From contig NZ_JARFML010000003.1 in the NCBI RefSeq assembly GCF_029167105.1, forward strand, positions 310,001-374,000: a stretch of DNA of 64,000 bases, read 5' to 3'. Shown piece after piece: positions 9,325 to 18,206 of this stretch. The position numbers were made by a program, and so were the translations under genes. Every line of letters begins with the position of its first letter. The first letter of the stretch is position 1. Below the pieces are notes generated by a model. That model saw nothing but the letters and a program-made list of their open reading frames with translations. It was not told the origin of the DNA and did no database searches. Origin of the DNA: Bradyrhizobium yuanmingense. GTDB lineage: Bacteria > Pseudomonadota > Alphaproteobacteria > Rhizobiales > Xanthobacteraceae.

Positions 9325-10809
9325 ATGACCCTCCGTCAGTCTCTGATTTCTAGCACGTTCTGGCTCAGTGTCGGAAATGCATTGAACCAGATATTCAGCA
9401 TTGTCGTTTTTGCGATACTGAGCCGGCTGATGGAGCCGATGGAATTCGGGATCGTAGCTTTCGCAGTCATTTTCATCGACGTCACTGGTGTGGTCGCCTG
9501 GGCTGGCGTGGGAGATGCAATCGTCCGGCGTGATCCGATGGATGACGTGTTTTCTTCGACTGCGCTCTGGGTCAACATCTTTCTTGCAACGGTCCTGTTC
9601 GCGTTTCTGAGCGTGGTACTCGCGCCGGGCGTCGAAAGGCTCGGCTATGAGGATATCCAGCCGGTCATCACTGTTCTCGCTCTTATGCTTATCATCAACT
9701 CTTGCGATACTGTGTTCAGTGCAACGTTGAGGCGAGACTTCTCCTATCGCACAATTGCGATCAGAGGCATGTTGTCCAACTTTGTAAGCGGGTTACTCAG
9801 CATCTGCCTCGCATCTGCAGGTGCAGGAGTTTGGGCACTGGTCGCGCAGAGAGTGTTTGCGGTCGCTATTCAGTTTACGGTCACTTTGACGGCGGTGAAA
9901 TGGCGGCCGAAACTGGTGTTCAACAAGCACTACGCGCGCGAGATCTTGACTTTTGCCATCAGCGTCATGGGCGCACAATTTCTCAATCAGTTGAATGGCC
10001 ATGTAACTGGCATGATATTGGGCGTGTTTGCAGGTCCTACGGCTCTTGCGATCTACCGAACGGGGAGCCGCTTCTTGTCTTCTTTGACACAATTGATTAT
10101 TGTCCCCATTCAGCAGCCGGTTCTTTCGGCTTTTGCCAGCCTTCCACGCGAAAAATGGCCGGAAGCGTTTCTTCGGATTGTCCAGACAACAGCGCTGATT
10201 GCCTTCCCTGCATACCTCGGGGCGTCTGTGATTTCTCCCGAGATCACTGCAATCCTGTTTGGCCCCAAATGGGCAGCGAGCGCCACCGTGATGGCGTTGC
10301 TGGCGCCGATGATTGGCGCAACCGTGTTTGACTTCATCCTTGCGCCTACCTTGATTGGGATCGGACGCGGAAAACTCCTCTTGTTCATTTCCGGCGTGTC
10401 GGTGCTTGTCAGCGCAACAATGGCCCTAGCTACTGTCAAGTACGGGCCAGATATTGTAGCGCTCGGGCAAACCCTCGGAGCCTATATCCGCATTCTGATT
10501 GTTATACCCATTGCTCGGCAGGTCACAGGAATTGGTTTCTGGTCGTTATTGAAAAGTATCTTCGTTCCACTGACGGCGTCCTTCATGATGGCTGCGTGCC
10601 TGTATGGAGTACGCGCTCTTTGGATTTCGGAACTTACTCCCGCTTATCGGCTCGTCATCCTTGGTGGTTTGGGTATCGTCATCTATGGTCTGTTCATCTT
10701 GATGTTCGGACGTAAGATGCTGGGAAACCTTACCTCCGGCATCGGACCCTTGCTTCCGGGTAGATTGCACCGCATCCTGGTCTCGTTGAGCGGTACAAGA
10801 AAAGTTTAG
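9325..10809 (+). CDS. Wzx-like lipid-linked oligosaccharide flippase
   Basis: The product is 494 aa with about fourteen hydrophobic helices spread over its length. The N-terminus (FWLSVGNALNQIFSIVVFAILSRLM) and the pattern RDFSYRTIAIRGMLSNFVSG are typical of the PST/MATE-type exopolysaccharide flippases. It would move the undecaprenyl-linked repeat unit to the periplasm for the polymerase at 5267. It is the last gene of the plus-strand group and meets a minus-strand block tail to tail. Confidence 0.88.
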   Translation: MTLRQSLISSTFWLSVGNALNQIFSIVVFAILSRLMEPMEFGIVAFAVIFIDVTGVVAWAGVGDAIVRRDPMDDVFSSTALWVNIFLATVLFAFLSVVLAPGVERLGYEDIQPVITVLALMLIINSCDTVFSATLRRDFSYRTIAIRGMLSNFVSGLLSICLASAGAGVWALVAQRVFAVAIQFTVTLTAVKWRPKLVFNKHYAREILTFAISVMGAQFLNQLNGHVTGMILGVFAGPTALAIYRTGSRFLSSLTQLIIVPIQQPVLSAFASLPREKWPEAFLRIVQTTALIAFPAYLGASVISPEITAILFGPKWAASATVMALLAPMIGATVFDFILAPTLIGIGRGKLLLFISGVSVLVSATMALATVKYGPDIVALGQTLGAYIRILIVIPIARQVTGIGFWSLLKSIFVPLTASFMMAACLYGVRALWISELTPAYRLVILGGLGIVIYGLFILMFGRKMLGNLTSGIGPLLPGRLHRILVSLSGTRKV

Positions 10810-11078
10810 GGCTGTGGGCAGTTGCAGGTGACCTGAGGCCGGTTCGGAGTGCCTGCCGACTGCAAGACGCTGATTTTGGATGCTAGCTCGAAGAGCGCCG
10901 AATCCGAGTTGGGGTCGTTCAGAGCTGGGCGGCATCTGACTATTAGCGGTAATTTGGAGTACTTTACTTCAATGCTGATCACCTTAGGCTGGCAGGCGCC
11001 CGAGCAAATACCCCCGACATTGCGCATTCTCTGTAAATGGAAATCGAGGGTGTGACCTGAGCCGCAAGTTTCATCGTT
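10806..11078 (-). CDS. Possible remnant of a small cysteine-rich protein
   Basis: The 10810-11229 gap between the flippase and the acyltransferase has no clear gene. One minus-strand frame, ATG at 11078 to a stop overlapping the flippase stop, encodes 90 aa with spaced cysteines (ETCGSGHTLDF, GGICSGACQPKV, VTCNCPQP). Just upstream, another frame carries a similar-looking Cys-containing stretch (FACGNRYAFCVTEM), so this may be a frameshifted small secreted protein. There is no signal peptide in the open frame and the family is unrecognised. Confidence 0.25.
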   Translation of the reverse strand, partial: NDETCGSGHTLDFHLQRMRNVGGICSGACQPKVISIEVKYSKLPLIVRCRPALNDPNSDSALFELASKISVLQSAGTPNRPQVTCNCPQP

Positions 11079-11229
11079 CATGCGGCAGCGGTGGGATTTT
11101 GTTCGCCAAGCACTCATGGATCGGTTGGCACCATCTCAGTCACACAGAAGGCGTATCTGTTGCCACAAGCGAAACTGGGCATCTCGCTTTCCATGGCGAA
11201 AGCGCTGCTCCGCTCAACTGAGATATGCA

Positions 11230-12429
11230 TTACGGCTTGGTGCATATTTGGACCGGCACAATGCCTGTAGCGCGATCGTCTGGTTCTCGTGCCGGGATAT
11301 CACAGGCCTGCCGTTTGCGTAGCCGCTCCCTTACCGATTTTCCCAAACCCAGCATCGGCTTTTCGACAAACCACCAGCTGATCACTGCCATGGCCGCCGA
11401 ACCAACAAGAGCTAGGACGACACAATACCAGCCGCTATAGCCAAGTTCCAGAAACAGATTCATCACGGGCCAGTGGAACAGGTAAAGGCCGTAGGAATAG
11501 TCATTTCCCATTAAAAGCTTTCGTCCCAAATCCGGATAACGAAATGCGAAGCTAAACACCAGCGCCGCGATTGCAATCATATTAGCAAGGCCGACATTGT
11601 TACCGAAGGGGCGAAGGACCCCGGGTATCTCCCACAGCGTCCCGACAACCGAGAGAACCAGGAAGATTGCCAAGATTGGAAAGAACCAACGGACGGCGGG
11701 CCTGACGATCGTGTCGAACCATAAGGCCGCAAGTCCGCCGCTGCAGAACATCCATATCCAACTGATGAAAGACAGCGGCGATACGGTAAGGGTTTTCGTC
11801 GCGAAGTCCGCCTTCTCGCCTGGCGGAGTCATGAAGTAGTGCGCGTAGACATTCACCGCCAGCGAGACTGCGATTACCGAAATGAGCAGGCGCGCCGTTC
11901 GGTGGCGATCCCGGCCCCAGAGGCCGATGGCAACCGCACAAGCATAGAACGAAATTTCGACCGGGATAGTCCAGAGCGAAGCGTTGACCGTCCCGTTGCC
12001 GTACTCTCTCAGAAAATCAGGATTCCAGCTTGGAAGAACGACGATCTGTGCAACCATCCATAGCCCCATTTGCTTCAGGTTCTGATGAACCGGATCGCTG
12101 TAAAGCACCACGATGGACACAAGCGAAAACAAGAACACCGCGTAATAAGCGGGCAGAATGCGAAACGCACGCGATACGCAATAGCGAGGAATATCGGGGT
12201 CGCGACGCCATGCGGCGGTTATGACGAAACCGCTGATGAAGAAGAAAACGGGCACGCCGGGAAAATACCTCAGCGCCTCGATGAACCAGCCCCCGCTGTC
12301 GCTCGGCTGGACGCGGGTCCAAATGTGATAGATCGCAACCTGCGCCGCGGCGATTATCCGAATCAAATCGAGGCTATTGTCGGAAAGGGAAAAGCCTGAC
12401 TTCACCGCACTGACTTGCCTACGTGCCAT
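11230..12429 (-). CDS. Acyltransferase 3 family (OafA/ExoZ-like) membrane O-acyltransferase
   Basis: The product is 399 aa with about ten membrane helices. The family N-terminal signature is present: SLDLIRIIAAAQVAIYHIW, with the conserved Arg and His, then GVPVFFFISGFVI and R-x-RILPAYY. These proteins transfer acetyl or other acyl groups from the cytoplasm onto surface sugars. The gene ends 152 bp before the putative Cys-rich remnant, and its 5' side faces the GH16 remnant. It is the distal member of the minus-strand block that starts with the sugar-phosphate transferase at 19706. Confidence 0.88.
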   Translation of the reverse strand: MARRQVSAVKSGFSLSDNSLDLIRIIAAAQVAIYHIWTRVQPSDSGGWFIEALRYFPGVPVFFFISGFVITAAWRRDPDIPRYCVSRAFRILPAYYAVFLFSLVSIVVLYSDPVHQNLKQMGLWMVAQIVVLPSWNPDFLREYGNGTVNASLWTIPVEISFYACAVAIGLWGRDRHRTARLLISVIAVSLAVNVYAHYFMTPPGEKADFATKTLTVSPLSFISWIWMFCSGGLAALWFDTIVRPAVRWFFPILAIFLVLSVVGTLWEIPGVLRPFGNNVGLANMIAIAALVFSFAFRYPDLGRKLLMGNDYSYGLYLFHWPVMNLFLELGYSGWYCVVLALVGSAAMAVISWWFVEKPMLGLGKSVRERLRKRQACDIPAREPDDRATGIVPVQICTKP

Positions 12430-12499
12430 CGCTCAAATCTCTAATCGTCCACACACAACAGGGCTTTTGTAAACGCCGGGTCATCCGAGAGCCTGCCCC

Positions 12500-12722
12500 T
12501 ATGGATGATCCTGTTCGAATAATCTTAGTTTGCGCGGGACGTTGCCGCCTTGCCTTGGAAGGTTCAATCGGCGGCCGCCACGGTTCGTAGGCGCTTCAAT
12601 CGGATATTCATCGGAAACCGGCTTGAGTCGAGCGAGACGAAGCCGTTGCTGACGAGGTCTGCGGAAGTCCGTTCCCACGGCAAGATCGGCCGCGATCCGT
12701 GCCCCCGCCGTGCGTGGCACGA
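12500..12722 (-). pseudogene. Broken second copy of the 3' end of the GH16-like gene
   Basis: On the minus strand this stretch matches the last ~50 codons and about 70 bp of downstream sequence of the intact gene at 13898-15850. The intact gene ends QIAANLAVGTTSANF...FKLRILAAAD-like. Here one frame reads ARIAADLAVGTDF and another reads SNGFVSLDSSRFPMNIRLKR, then RLRTVAAAD and a stop at 12568-12570. One extra base near 12668 causes the frame change. Nucleotide similarity runs to about 12722, where acyltransferase coding sequence begins abruptly. It is non-functional and marks an old duplication or replacement. Confidence 0.8.
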
Positions 12723-13708
12723 CCGCTCAACTTGATCGCGGTGAGCACGGGCTTTTCAATTAAGATATAACCGATCGCGCCGACGACAATGCCGGCGAGG
12801 GCTAAGAATGCAAACGTCGAAGTATCGCCGATTTCCAGCTTAATCGCCGCTTTTGCCGCTGCAGAGATCGCAAGCGTGTGCCACAAGTAAATCGAGTAGC
12901 TTGCGTTGCCAAGGAAACGCAATATCGGCCATTCTCTGACCGCGCCAATTTGTTCGTAACGGAGGACGCCGACGAAGACAAGCAACATTGGAACACCATA
13001 GAAGAGCAGTCGGTACTGGTCGATCGCAAATCGGCCGTAGAGCATGGTAGCCGAGAGCAGCAGCACGCCGACGCCTACTGAGATGGCGCCAAAGAATGAT
13101 GGAATCCGGTAGCCTTCTTTCCAGGCCAAGCCGATCCAGCATCCCGCCAAAAACTCGAGGAGCATCGGGTTTGTAAACGTCTTGAGTATGGCTTGCTCCG
13201 GCTCGAGTTTTTGTCCCGCTGCAATAAGAACAACAAATACAGTGGTGAGAACGATGAGCCTGCGGCGTTCAGTAGTTCGCAGGCAGAGCATCATGCTAAA
13301 GCTGAGATAAAAGAACATCTCGTACGCAAGCGTCCATCCTGGAACGAGAAGCGGATAGATGTGTCCGTTACTTGGGGACACGCTTGGGATGAATAAGTAG
13401 GAAGAGACCATGTGCCAGACTGTCAGCCTCACACTTGGATAAAATCCCGCTACTGCCCCTGTCAGAAAGACGGTCGTGACCACCCAATAAAGCGGGACGA
13501 TACGTTGGACGCGCTTTTGAAGGAATTCCCGCGGATTGCTGCGCTCGTTGGTAATCACCATCATGAGAAAGCCACTGATGATGAAGAACAGATCCACACC
13601 GGATTGACCGACTGAGAAGTCGATCTGTCCCTTGCCGCCACAATGGAAAAATACCACCGCGATACAGGCGATGGCCCTCAAGTACTGTAGACTGTTCAGT
13701 TCATTCAT
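12608..13708 (-). CDS. Acyltransferase 3 family (ExoZ-like), C-terminus replaced
   Basis: ATG 13708 follows GGAG at nine bases; an in-frame TTG lies at 13723. The product is 366 aa. The signature LQYLRAIACIAVVFFHCGG and SGVDLFFIISGFLM resemble ExoZ-type O-acetyltransferases, with about ten membrane helices. Family homology stops at EKPVLTAIKLS. The last 38 residues (GRATHGGG to the stop at 12608) are translated out of frame from the GH16 remnant, so the natural C-terminus has been lost or altered. The core is complete, so activity is plausible. Confidence 0.85.
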   Translation of the reverse strand: MNELNSLQYLRAIACIAVVFFHCGGKGQIDFSVGQSGVDLFFIISGFLMMVITNERSNPREFLQKRVQRIVPLYWVVTTVFLTGAVAGFYPSVRLTVWHMVSSYLFIPSVSPSNGHIYPLLVPGWTLAYEMFFYLSFSMMLCLRTTERRRLIVLTTVFVVLIAAGQKLEPEQAILKTFTNPMLLEFLAGCWIGLAWKEGYRIPSFFGAISVGVGVLLLSATMLYGRFAIDQYRLLFYGVPMLLVFVGVLRYEQIGAVREWPILRFLGNASYSIYLWHTLAISAAAKAAIKLEIGDTSTFAFLALAGIVVGAIGYILIEKPVLTAIKLSGRATHGGGTDRGRSCRGNGLPQTSSATASSRSTQAGFR

Positions 13709-13897
13709 GCGGCTAAGCTCCAAAGCAGCCTAGACTGATTTCGAGGTTGTAGCGAAAGCGGTCGTATTTTTATGGCCACTTCGTTGGAGTCGCTCGACAC
13801 CCGTGCATTTTCCGATTTCAATAGCGCCGGCATGGATGGTGGCCCTGTTCAAGCAGTCCTGGTTTTCGCTTGGCGTTCCCGCCACGTTTCGAAAGGT

Positions 13898-15850
13898 TCA
13901 GTCAGCGGCCGCTAAGATACGTAGTCGCTTCAGTCGGAACTTGATCGGAAACCGGCTGAAATCGAGCGGGAAGAAGCCGTTGCTGGTGAAGTTTGCGGAG
14001 GTCGTTCCCACGGCCAGATTGGCCGCGATCTGCGCTCGCGCCGAGCGGTTGTAGGTGAAGTTGCGCGCCCAGACTAGAATGCCGTCGATGTAGTAGAAGA
14101 CCTGGTCGGTGGACCAGATCGCCTGAATCTTTCGGGTCTTCAGGCCCACGTTGTTTCCCACCACATATTCACCGTTATGAAAGGCGGTGTTGCGATAGAT
14201 TTCGCTCGTGGGTTTGCCATTGGCAGGGCGATGGCAGTTTGTGCTCAGGTTGGACCAGTAAACGAACAGGTCCGTCATGTCGATTTCCGAGGCGCTGTCC
14301 TTGGGAGTGGGCATGCCGGTCAATTGATTGAAGTCACGAAACAGCCAGAAAGCCGGCCATGCGCCGACATCGGCAGTGTCGGGCAGGTTGCATTCCAGTT
14401 CGAGCGCGATCCAGTCGCGCCCGAACTCACCAGGCGTATAACCGATCTTCGACCATATCTGTCCCGAATGGATCGGCGGGTGGAAGAGGGCGGTGCCGTC
14501 CACCGGCATGGTGATGCGTCCACTCAGCGTTACTGTCTGCGGCGAGGAGGTCCGGTCGATGGCAACGACCTTAACATTATTGTTGGGGTTGGTGTCCTGC
14601 TGGATCACCTGATGCCCCACACTCACCCCGGCGGGGATCGCTTCGAAGCTCAGCATATTGCTGCTTTTGGCCTCGGCGGCGACTTTTGCCAGCCAGATAG
14701 GCTGCGAGGTGACGAACAGACCCTCCGTGACGTTAACGCCGCCGTTGACAGTGATACTGTCGGCCGTCTTCGAGACAATCGGCCGGTACTGACGGTCGTT
14801 GTAACCGAAGGTGACGGCCTGTCCGATTTCGAGTCTATCTGTGTCGGCCAGCGGAATGGTGGCGGAAATGCCTTGGTAGGCATCGGATCGTTCCATCATC
14901 TTTGAAGGCATGAGGTGGAGCCTTTGCCCAGCCTGCGCCGTCACCGGGTGATTGAGCGTGACGTTGTTGCCCTCGCGTCCCGTCACCCAGGTCAGGAAAA
15001 CGCTGGCCTTGCGCTCATGCGTCACGCTGCCGTTTCGGCCGGTCGAAAGGCTCAGCCATTGCATCGAGCCGTTCGCCGCCTTACCGAACGGCGGGCCGCC
15101 AGGATTGTTCAGGCGGGGATAGGTGATCCAGTAGCTGCCGGGGCTGCCTCCCTTGACGGCAGCAATGCCTAGGGCGCTTAGCCGTGCATCGGCGTTGACT
15201 CCGTGGACGAAGGATTGCGCGAGCGCCTGATGGGTAGAGGTGGCACTTACGGACTCGCTAAACGTGATCTCTTCCCGGCCGATAGCAGACAGATCGAAGC
15301 TCAGCGTGACGCTGTCGCCGTTCGTCAGCTTGCCGCGGATGCCGCATCCCAGAGTGACGTGCTGGTTTGCGAGCTGGCGTTCGCCGAAAGAAACGACCTG
15401 CCCGACGAATATGGCGCTTGCGTCCGAAACTGCCAGGATCCGCGAACGGGCCGCATTCGCGGTCACGACGACCGACCCGAGACCGCCGCCGTGCGGCAGC
15501 GTCGCGGTCAACTCCAGCGCGTCTTCGGTGAAAACGAAGTTGTCCCTCGAAGAAAAGGGCATGTAGCGCTGGTTCTCGGTGTTGATTGTCGCGGTCGGTG
15601 AGCGAAGATTTGCCGCCCAGTGGTTGAAAAAGGAGGCAAGGATATCAGCATCGGCAATACGCGTAGCTCCACTGGGTGCTGCGCCCGTTCCGAAGCTATA
15701 GTCGGCGAGGGGAGCGTAGTTCTCGACGGCGGCGTCAAACGAAGCTGTGAAGTTCGGTTGACGGGCATTCGCCGGTCTGGCGAAATCGGAGCCAAGCCCA
15801 ATTGCCGCGCCGTAGCCCAATGCGAGAAATCCTCTTCTGGTCGCCTTCAT
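13898..15850 (-). CDS. Tat-exported GH16-like glycan-active protein
   Basis: The product is 650 aa. The N-terminus MKATRRGFLALGYG is a twin-arginine signal with an Ala-rich cleavage region, so it is exported folded. Residues about 60-440 are beta-rich and not recognised. The C-terminal 200 residues look like GH16: GAWPAFWLFRDF, SEIDMTDLF, IDGILVWARNF and IAANLAVG. The catalytic motif of GH16 is E-x-D-x-x-E; here it is E522-I-D-M-T-D527, with Asp in place of the second Glu. It may be a weak enzyme or a glycan-binding derivative. Succinoglycan-type loci carry GH16 glycanases (ExoK/ExsH), so a role in trimming the polymer fits. Confidence 0.75.
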   Translation of the reverse strand: MKATRRGFLALGYGAAIGLGSDFARPANARQPNFTASFDAAVENYAPLADYSFGTGAAPSGATRIADADILASFFNHWAANLRSPTATINTENQRYMPFSSRDNFVFTEDALELTATLPHGGGLGSVVVTANAARSRILAVSDASAIFVGQVVSFGERQLANQHVTLGCGIRGKLTNGDSVTLSFDLSAIGREEITFSESVSATSTHQALAQSFVHGVNADARLSALGIAAVKGGSPGSYWITYPRLNNPGGPPFGKAANGSMQWLSLSTGRNGSVTHERKASVFLTWVTGREGNNVTLNHPVTAQAGQRLHLMPSKMMERSDAYQGISATIPLADTDRLEIGQAVTFGYNDRQYRPIVSKTADSITVNGGVNVTEGLFVTSQPIWLAKVAAEAKSSNMLSFEAIPAGVSVGHQVIQQDTNPNNNVKVVAIDRTSSPQTVTLSGRITMPVDGTALFHPPIHSGQIWSKIGYTPGEFGRDWIALELECNLPDTADVGAWPAFWLFRDFNQLTGMPTPKDSASEIDMTDLFVYWSNLSTNCHRPANGKPTSEIYRNTAFHNGEYVVGNNVGLKTRKIQAIWSTDQVFYYIDGILVWARNFTYNRSARAQIAANLAVGTTSANFTSNGFFPLDFSRFPIKFRLKRLRILAAAD

Positions 15851-16079
15851 CGCCCGGCTACCGGTTGTGTTTCGAACTGGAATTTGACCACGGCATCCTA
15901 TCTAACGGCCTCATCGGTTCATGCTTAACGAATAACGACAATCACTTAATGCTGTGACATTGACGCACGGGCTTTCTGCCATCAATGCCTTCCCGGGATC
16001 GTGATCGCATCAACGATCCGAGCCAAATCTGATCCGACGCCGTCAACGGGGTCCGCTTCAGTGTTTGAAGGGACCTGCA
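15851..16079. other. Spacer upstream of the GH16-like gene
   Basis: A 229-bp spacer separates the ExoA-like gene from the GH16-like gene on the same strand. It is AT-richer around 15900-15960 and could hold a separate promoter for the GH16 gene. No confident promoter or terminator was identified. Confidence 0.3.
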
Positions 16080-17123
16080 TCAAGCGGCGGTCTTCATGGG
16101 CAACCAACGCTGTTCTCTTATGTTGATGAATCCCCAGAAGAAGCCCGATGCCCATGAGAAATGCATACATGCCGCCGCAGAACCAGCCAGCAGGCCGCAA
16201 ACGGATTTGTGCTTGAATGCGAGCAGAAGCGACATGGCCGTCAGCGCGGCCAAATAGAGGAGTGGCCAGGCAAGAGCCAGCCAGCTTCCCGCGATCAGGG
16301 CGACAAGAAGCGAAACAATAGTAAGGACGAAATGAGCCGGCACCACGATCTGGCGCAGCCGCATTGCATGAGGATGCCGACGAACAGTGCGCGAGCGGCC
16401 CTTGCCATAATTGAAATATTGTCTAGCGAGGCTGCGGAACGTGCTGCGTGGGTGGTATTCGAGGCGAATATTTGCGTCGAGAAAGACCTTTCCTCCGCGA
16501 GCATTGAGCCGACAATCGAACTCGGCGTCCTCATTATGGCTGAAGGTCTCGTCATAACCGCCGTTATCGAGGAAACTCGACAACCTGAATGCTGCGTGAT
16601 GGCCATGGTCGACCAAGCCACTGCGTTTGCCACCGCGATGCGCCGACCCGCCAGATCCTAAGGGAGTGTCTGAGACCCAGGCCACAGCCTTCTCCAAGCA
16701 GTCGCGCCCAATTGAATCCATCGGTACTACGACTGAGTCTGCTCCGGTATTGATTAGGGTCGTGAGCAATTGCTCGACGAAGCGTTCGGGATAGTGCGCA
16801 TGCGCGTCGCAACGAACCAGCACATCGGCTTCATTGCGCCATTGCCGAGCAACCAGATTGACGGCCGCACTTTGCAAGCGCTTCGGGTTATTTATGACCT
16901 TGACGAAGGGAAATATCTCACCCTGTTCCTTGGCTAACGTGACTGTTCGGTCCGCGCTACCTCCGTCAGCGACGATAATCTGGAGATTGGTTAATCTGGC
17001 CTTTTCGCGAGCAAGCGAAGCAATAACGGCAACGATCGTTCGCTCTTCATTCAACGTCGGAATCACGACGATTATCTTGGAGTTTTGCCGGACCGTCTCT
17101 GAAAGGGAGGTGTGATGATTCAT
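16080..17123 (-). CDS. exoA: ExoA-like family 2 glucosyltransferase
   Basis: The product is 347 aa. The N-terminal GT-A domain reads IIVVIPTLNEERTIVAVI, IIVADGGSADRTV, LVRCDAHAHYPERFV and GSGGSAHRGGKRSGLVD, then HNEDAEFDCRL. This combination, followed by three C-terminal hydrophobic segments, matches ExoA, the transferase that adds a sugar through a beta-1,3 bond early in succinoglycan repeat assembly. It works on the undecaprenyl-linked intermediate at the cytoplasmic face. It sits two genes downstream of the initiating sugar-phosphate transferase, which fits an early step. The acceptor in this organism is inferred. Confidence 0.85.
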   Translation of the reverse strand: MNHHTSLSETVRQNSKIIVVIPTLNEERTIVAVIASLAREKARLTNLQIIVADGGSADRTVTLAKEQGEIFPFVKVINNPKRLQSAAVNLVARQWRNEADVLVRCDAHAHYPERFVEQLLTTLINTGADSVVVPMDSIGRDCLEKAVAWVSDTPLGSGGSAHRGGKRSGLVDHGHHAAFRLSSFLDNGGYDETFSHNEDAEFDCRLNARGGKVFLDANIRLEYHPRSTFRSLARQYFNYGKGRSRTVRRHPHAMRLRQIVVPAHFVLTIVSLLVALIAGSWLALAWPLLYLAALTAMSLLLAFKHKSVCGLLAGSAAACMHFSWASGFFWGFINIREQRWLPMKTAA

Positions 17124-17222
17124 GATCTGCGTTGTGCGGTCAAAAGAAAGATAACGTCACCCGTTCGATAGCTTCTCATCGCAAGTAGGTACACTCCCCC
17201 TCTAGCATGCTCCAAGCAGCAA

Positions 17223-18185
17223 CTATGTGAACAGTCCGGATGACTCGTCTTTCCAGCGGAGCAATGCGGATTGCAATCGTCCAAGCTGCGCTTGACCTTT
17301 AGATTGAAGCCAGCCGGGGACAATGTCCGTCGACCTGACGAGTTTCATGACACGGTCGGGATGAATGCCCAAACCAAGAGCAGAGAATGGCTTGAGAATG
17401 CCTGCTGCAGCCTTCACGGCCGGCTCGGGAATGAGAAACTCTCGCGCATTTGGAAAGGAAGTCGATCGGAACGCGGCTACAATATCCTCAATTGTATAGC
17501 GATCCGGATAACATGCGTTGAACAGCACGAAACGCTCGGGTGACGATCGGGCAAACTCAATGGCGTCAAGCAGATCGCCAACGTAAATGCAGGCTTTCAC
17601 GGTGTTCTTTCGTCCCGGGTAAACGAAGAAACCCTTCTGGAGGAGCCTCGCAAGTCGCGTGAAATTGCCGCCTTCCCCCTTACCGAAGACCACGGCCGGC
17701 CTCACGATGGTTAGCCTGCGACTGCTATCTCCGTCGAACCAGTTTTGATGTATGCGCTCCGCGAGCGCTTTAGAGTGCCCATATGAGGAGGCAGGCTCTA
17801 ACGGAGTCTCTTCTGTCTTTACGGACTCGCCAGGTCCATACACAGAAATCGAACTCGTGAATATGATTTCGGAAATGCCATGCCGCGCCGCGAAGCTGGT
17901 TATCTCCAACGCGCCGGCGACGTTCGTCTCGAAGTACTCGTGGTCCGCATGACCGGGGGTGGTATGGATCGCCGCCAAATTATATATGCGCGAAACGTCG
18001 GATTCTACGTTGACGTCGTGCAGGTTGCGCACATCGGCAACGCGGTAAGTGACTCCGGGCAGCCTTTCCTGGGGATCGTTGAGATCGAAAGAGATGATGC
18101 TGTTCGTGCCTTTTGAAACAAGGTGGCGAAGCAAATGGGTGCCGATAAAGCCGGACCCTCCAAAGACAACTATCGACTTAGGCAT
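17223..18185 (-). CDS. NAD-dependent sugar-nucleotide epimerase/dehydratase (SDR family)
   Basis: ATG 18185 was chosen over TTG 18191. The product is 320 aa. It shows the extended SDR Rossmann motif GGSGFIGTHLL, the catalytic Ser in ITSSISVYG-type sequence (IIFTSSISVYG) and the YGHSKALAE Y-x3-K. It therefore epimerises or dehydrates a nucleotide sugar; the exact substrate is not evident. It starts 21 bp downstream of the sugar-phosphate transferase stop, so the two are cotranscribed. Confidence 0.85.
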   Translation of the reverse strand: MPKSIVVFGGSGFIGTHLLRHLVSKGTNSIISFDLNDPQERLPGVTYRVADVRNLHDVNVESDVSRIYNLAAIHTTPGHADHEYFETNVAGALEITSFAARHGISEIIFTSSISVYGPGESVKTEETPLEPASSYGHSKALAERIHQNWFDGDSSRRLTIVRPAVVFGKGEGGNFTRLARLLQKGFFVYPGRKNTVKACIYVGDLLDAIEFARSSPERFVLFNACYPDRYTIEDIVAAFRSTSFPNAREFLIPEPAVKAAAGILKPFSALGLGIHPDRVMKLVRSTDIVPGWLQSKGQAQLGRLQSALLRWKDESSGLFT

Positions 18186-18206
18186 TTTCAATATTCCGAT
18201 CTGGAG

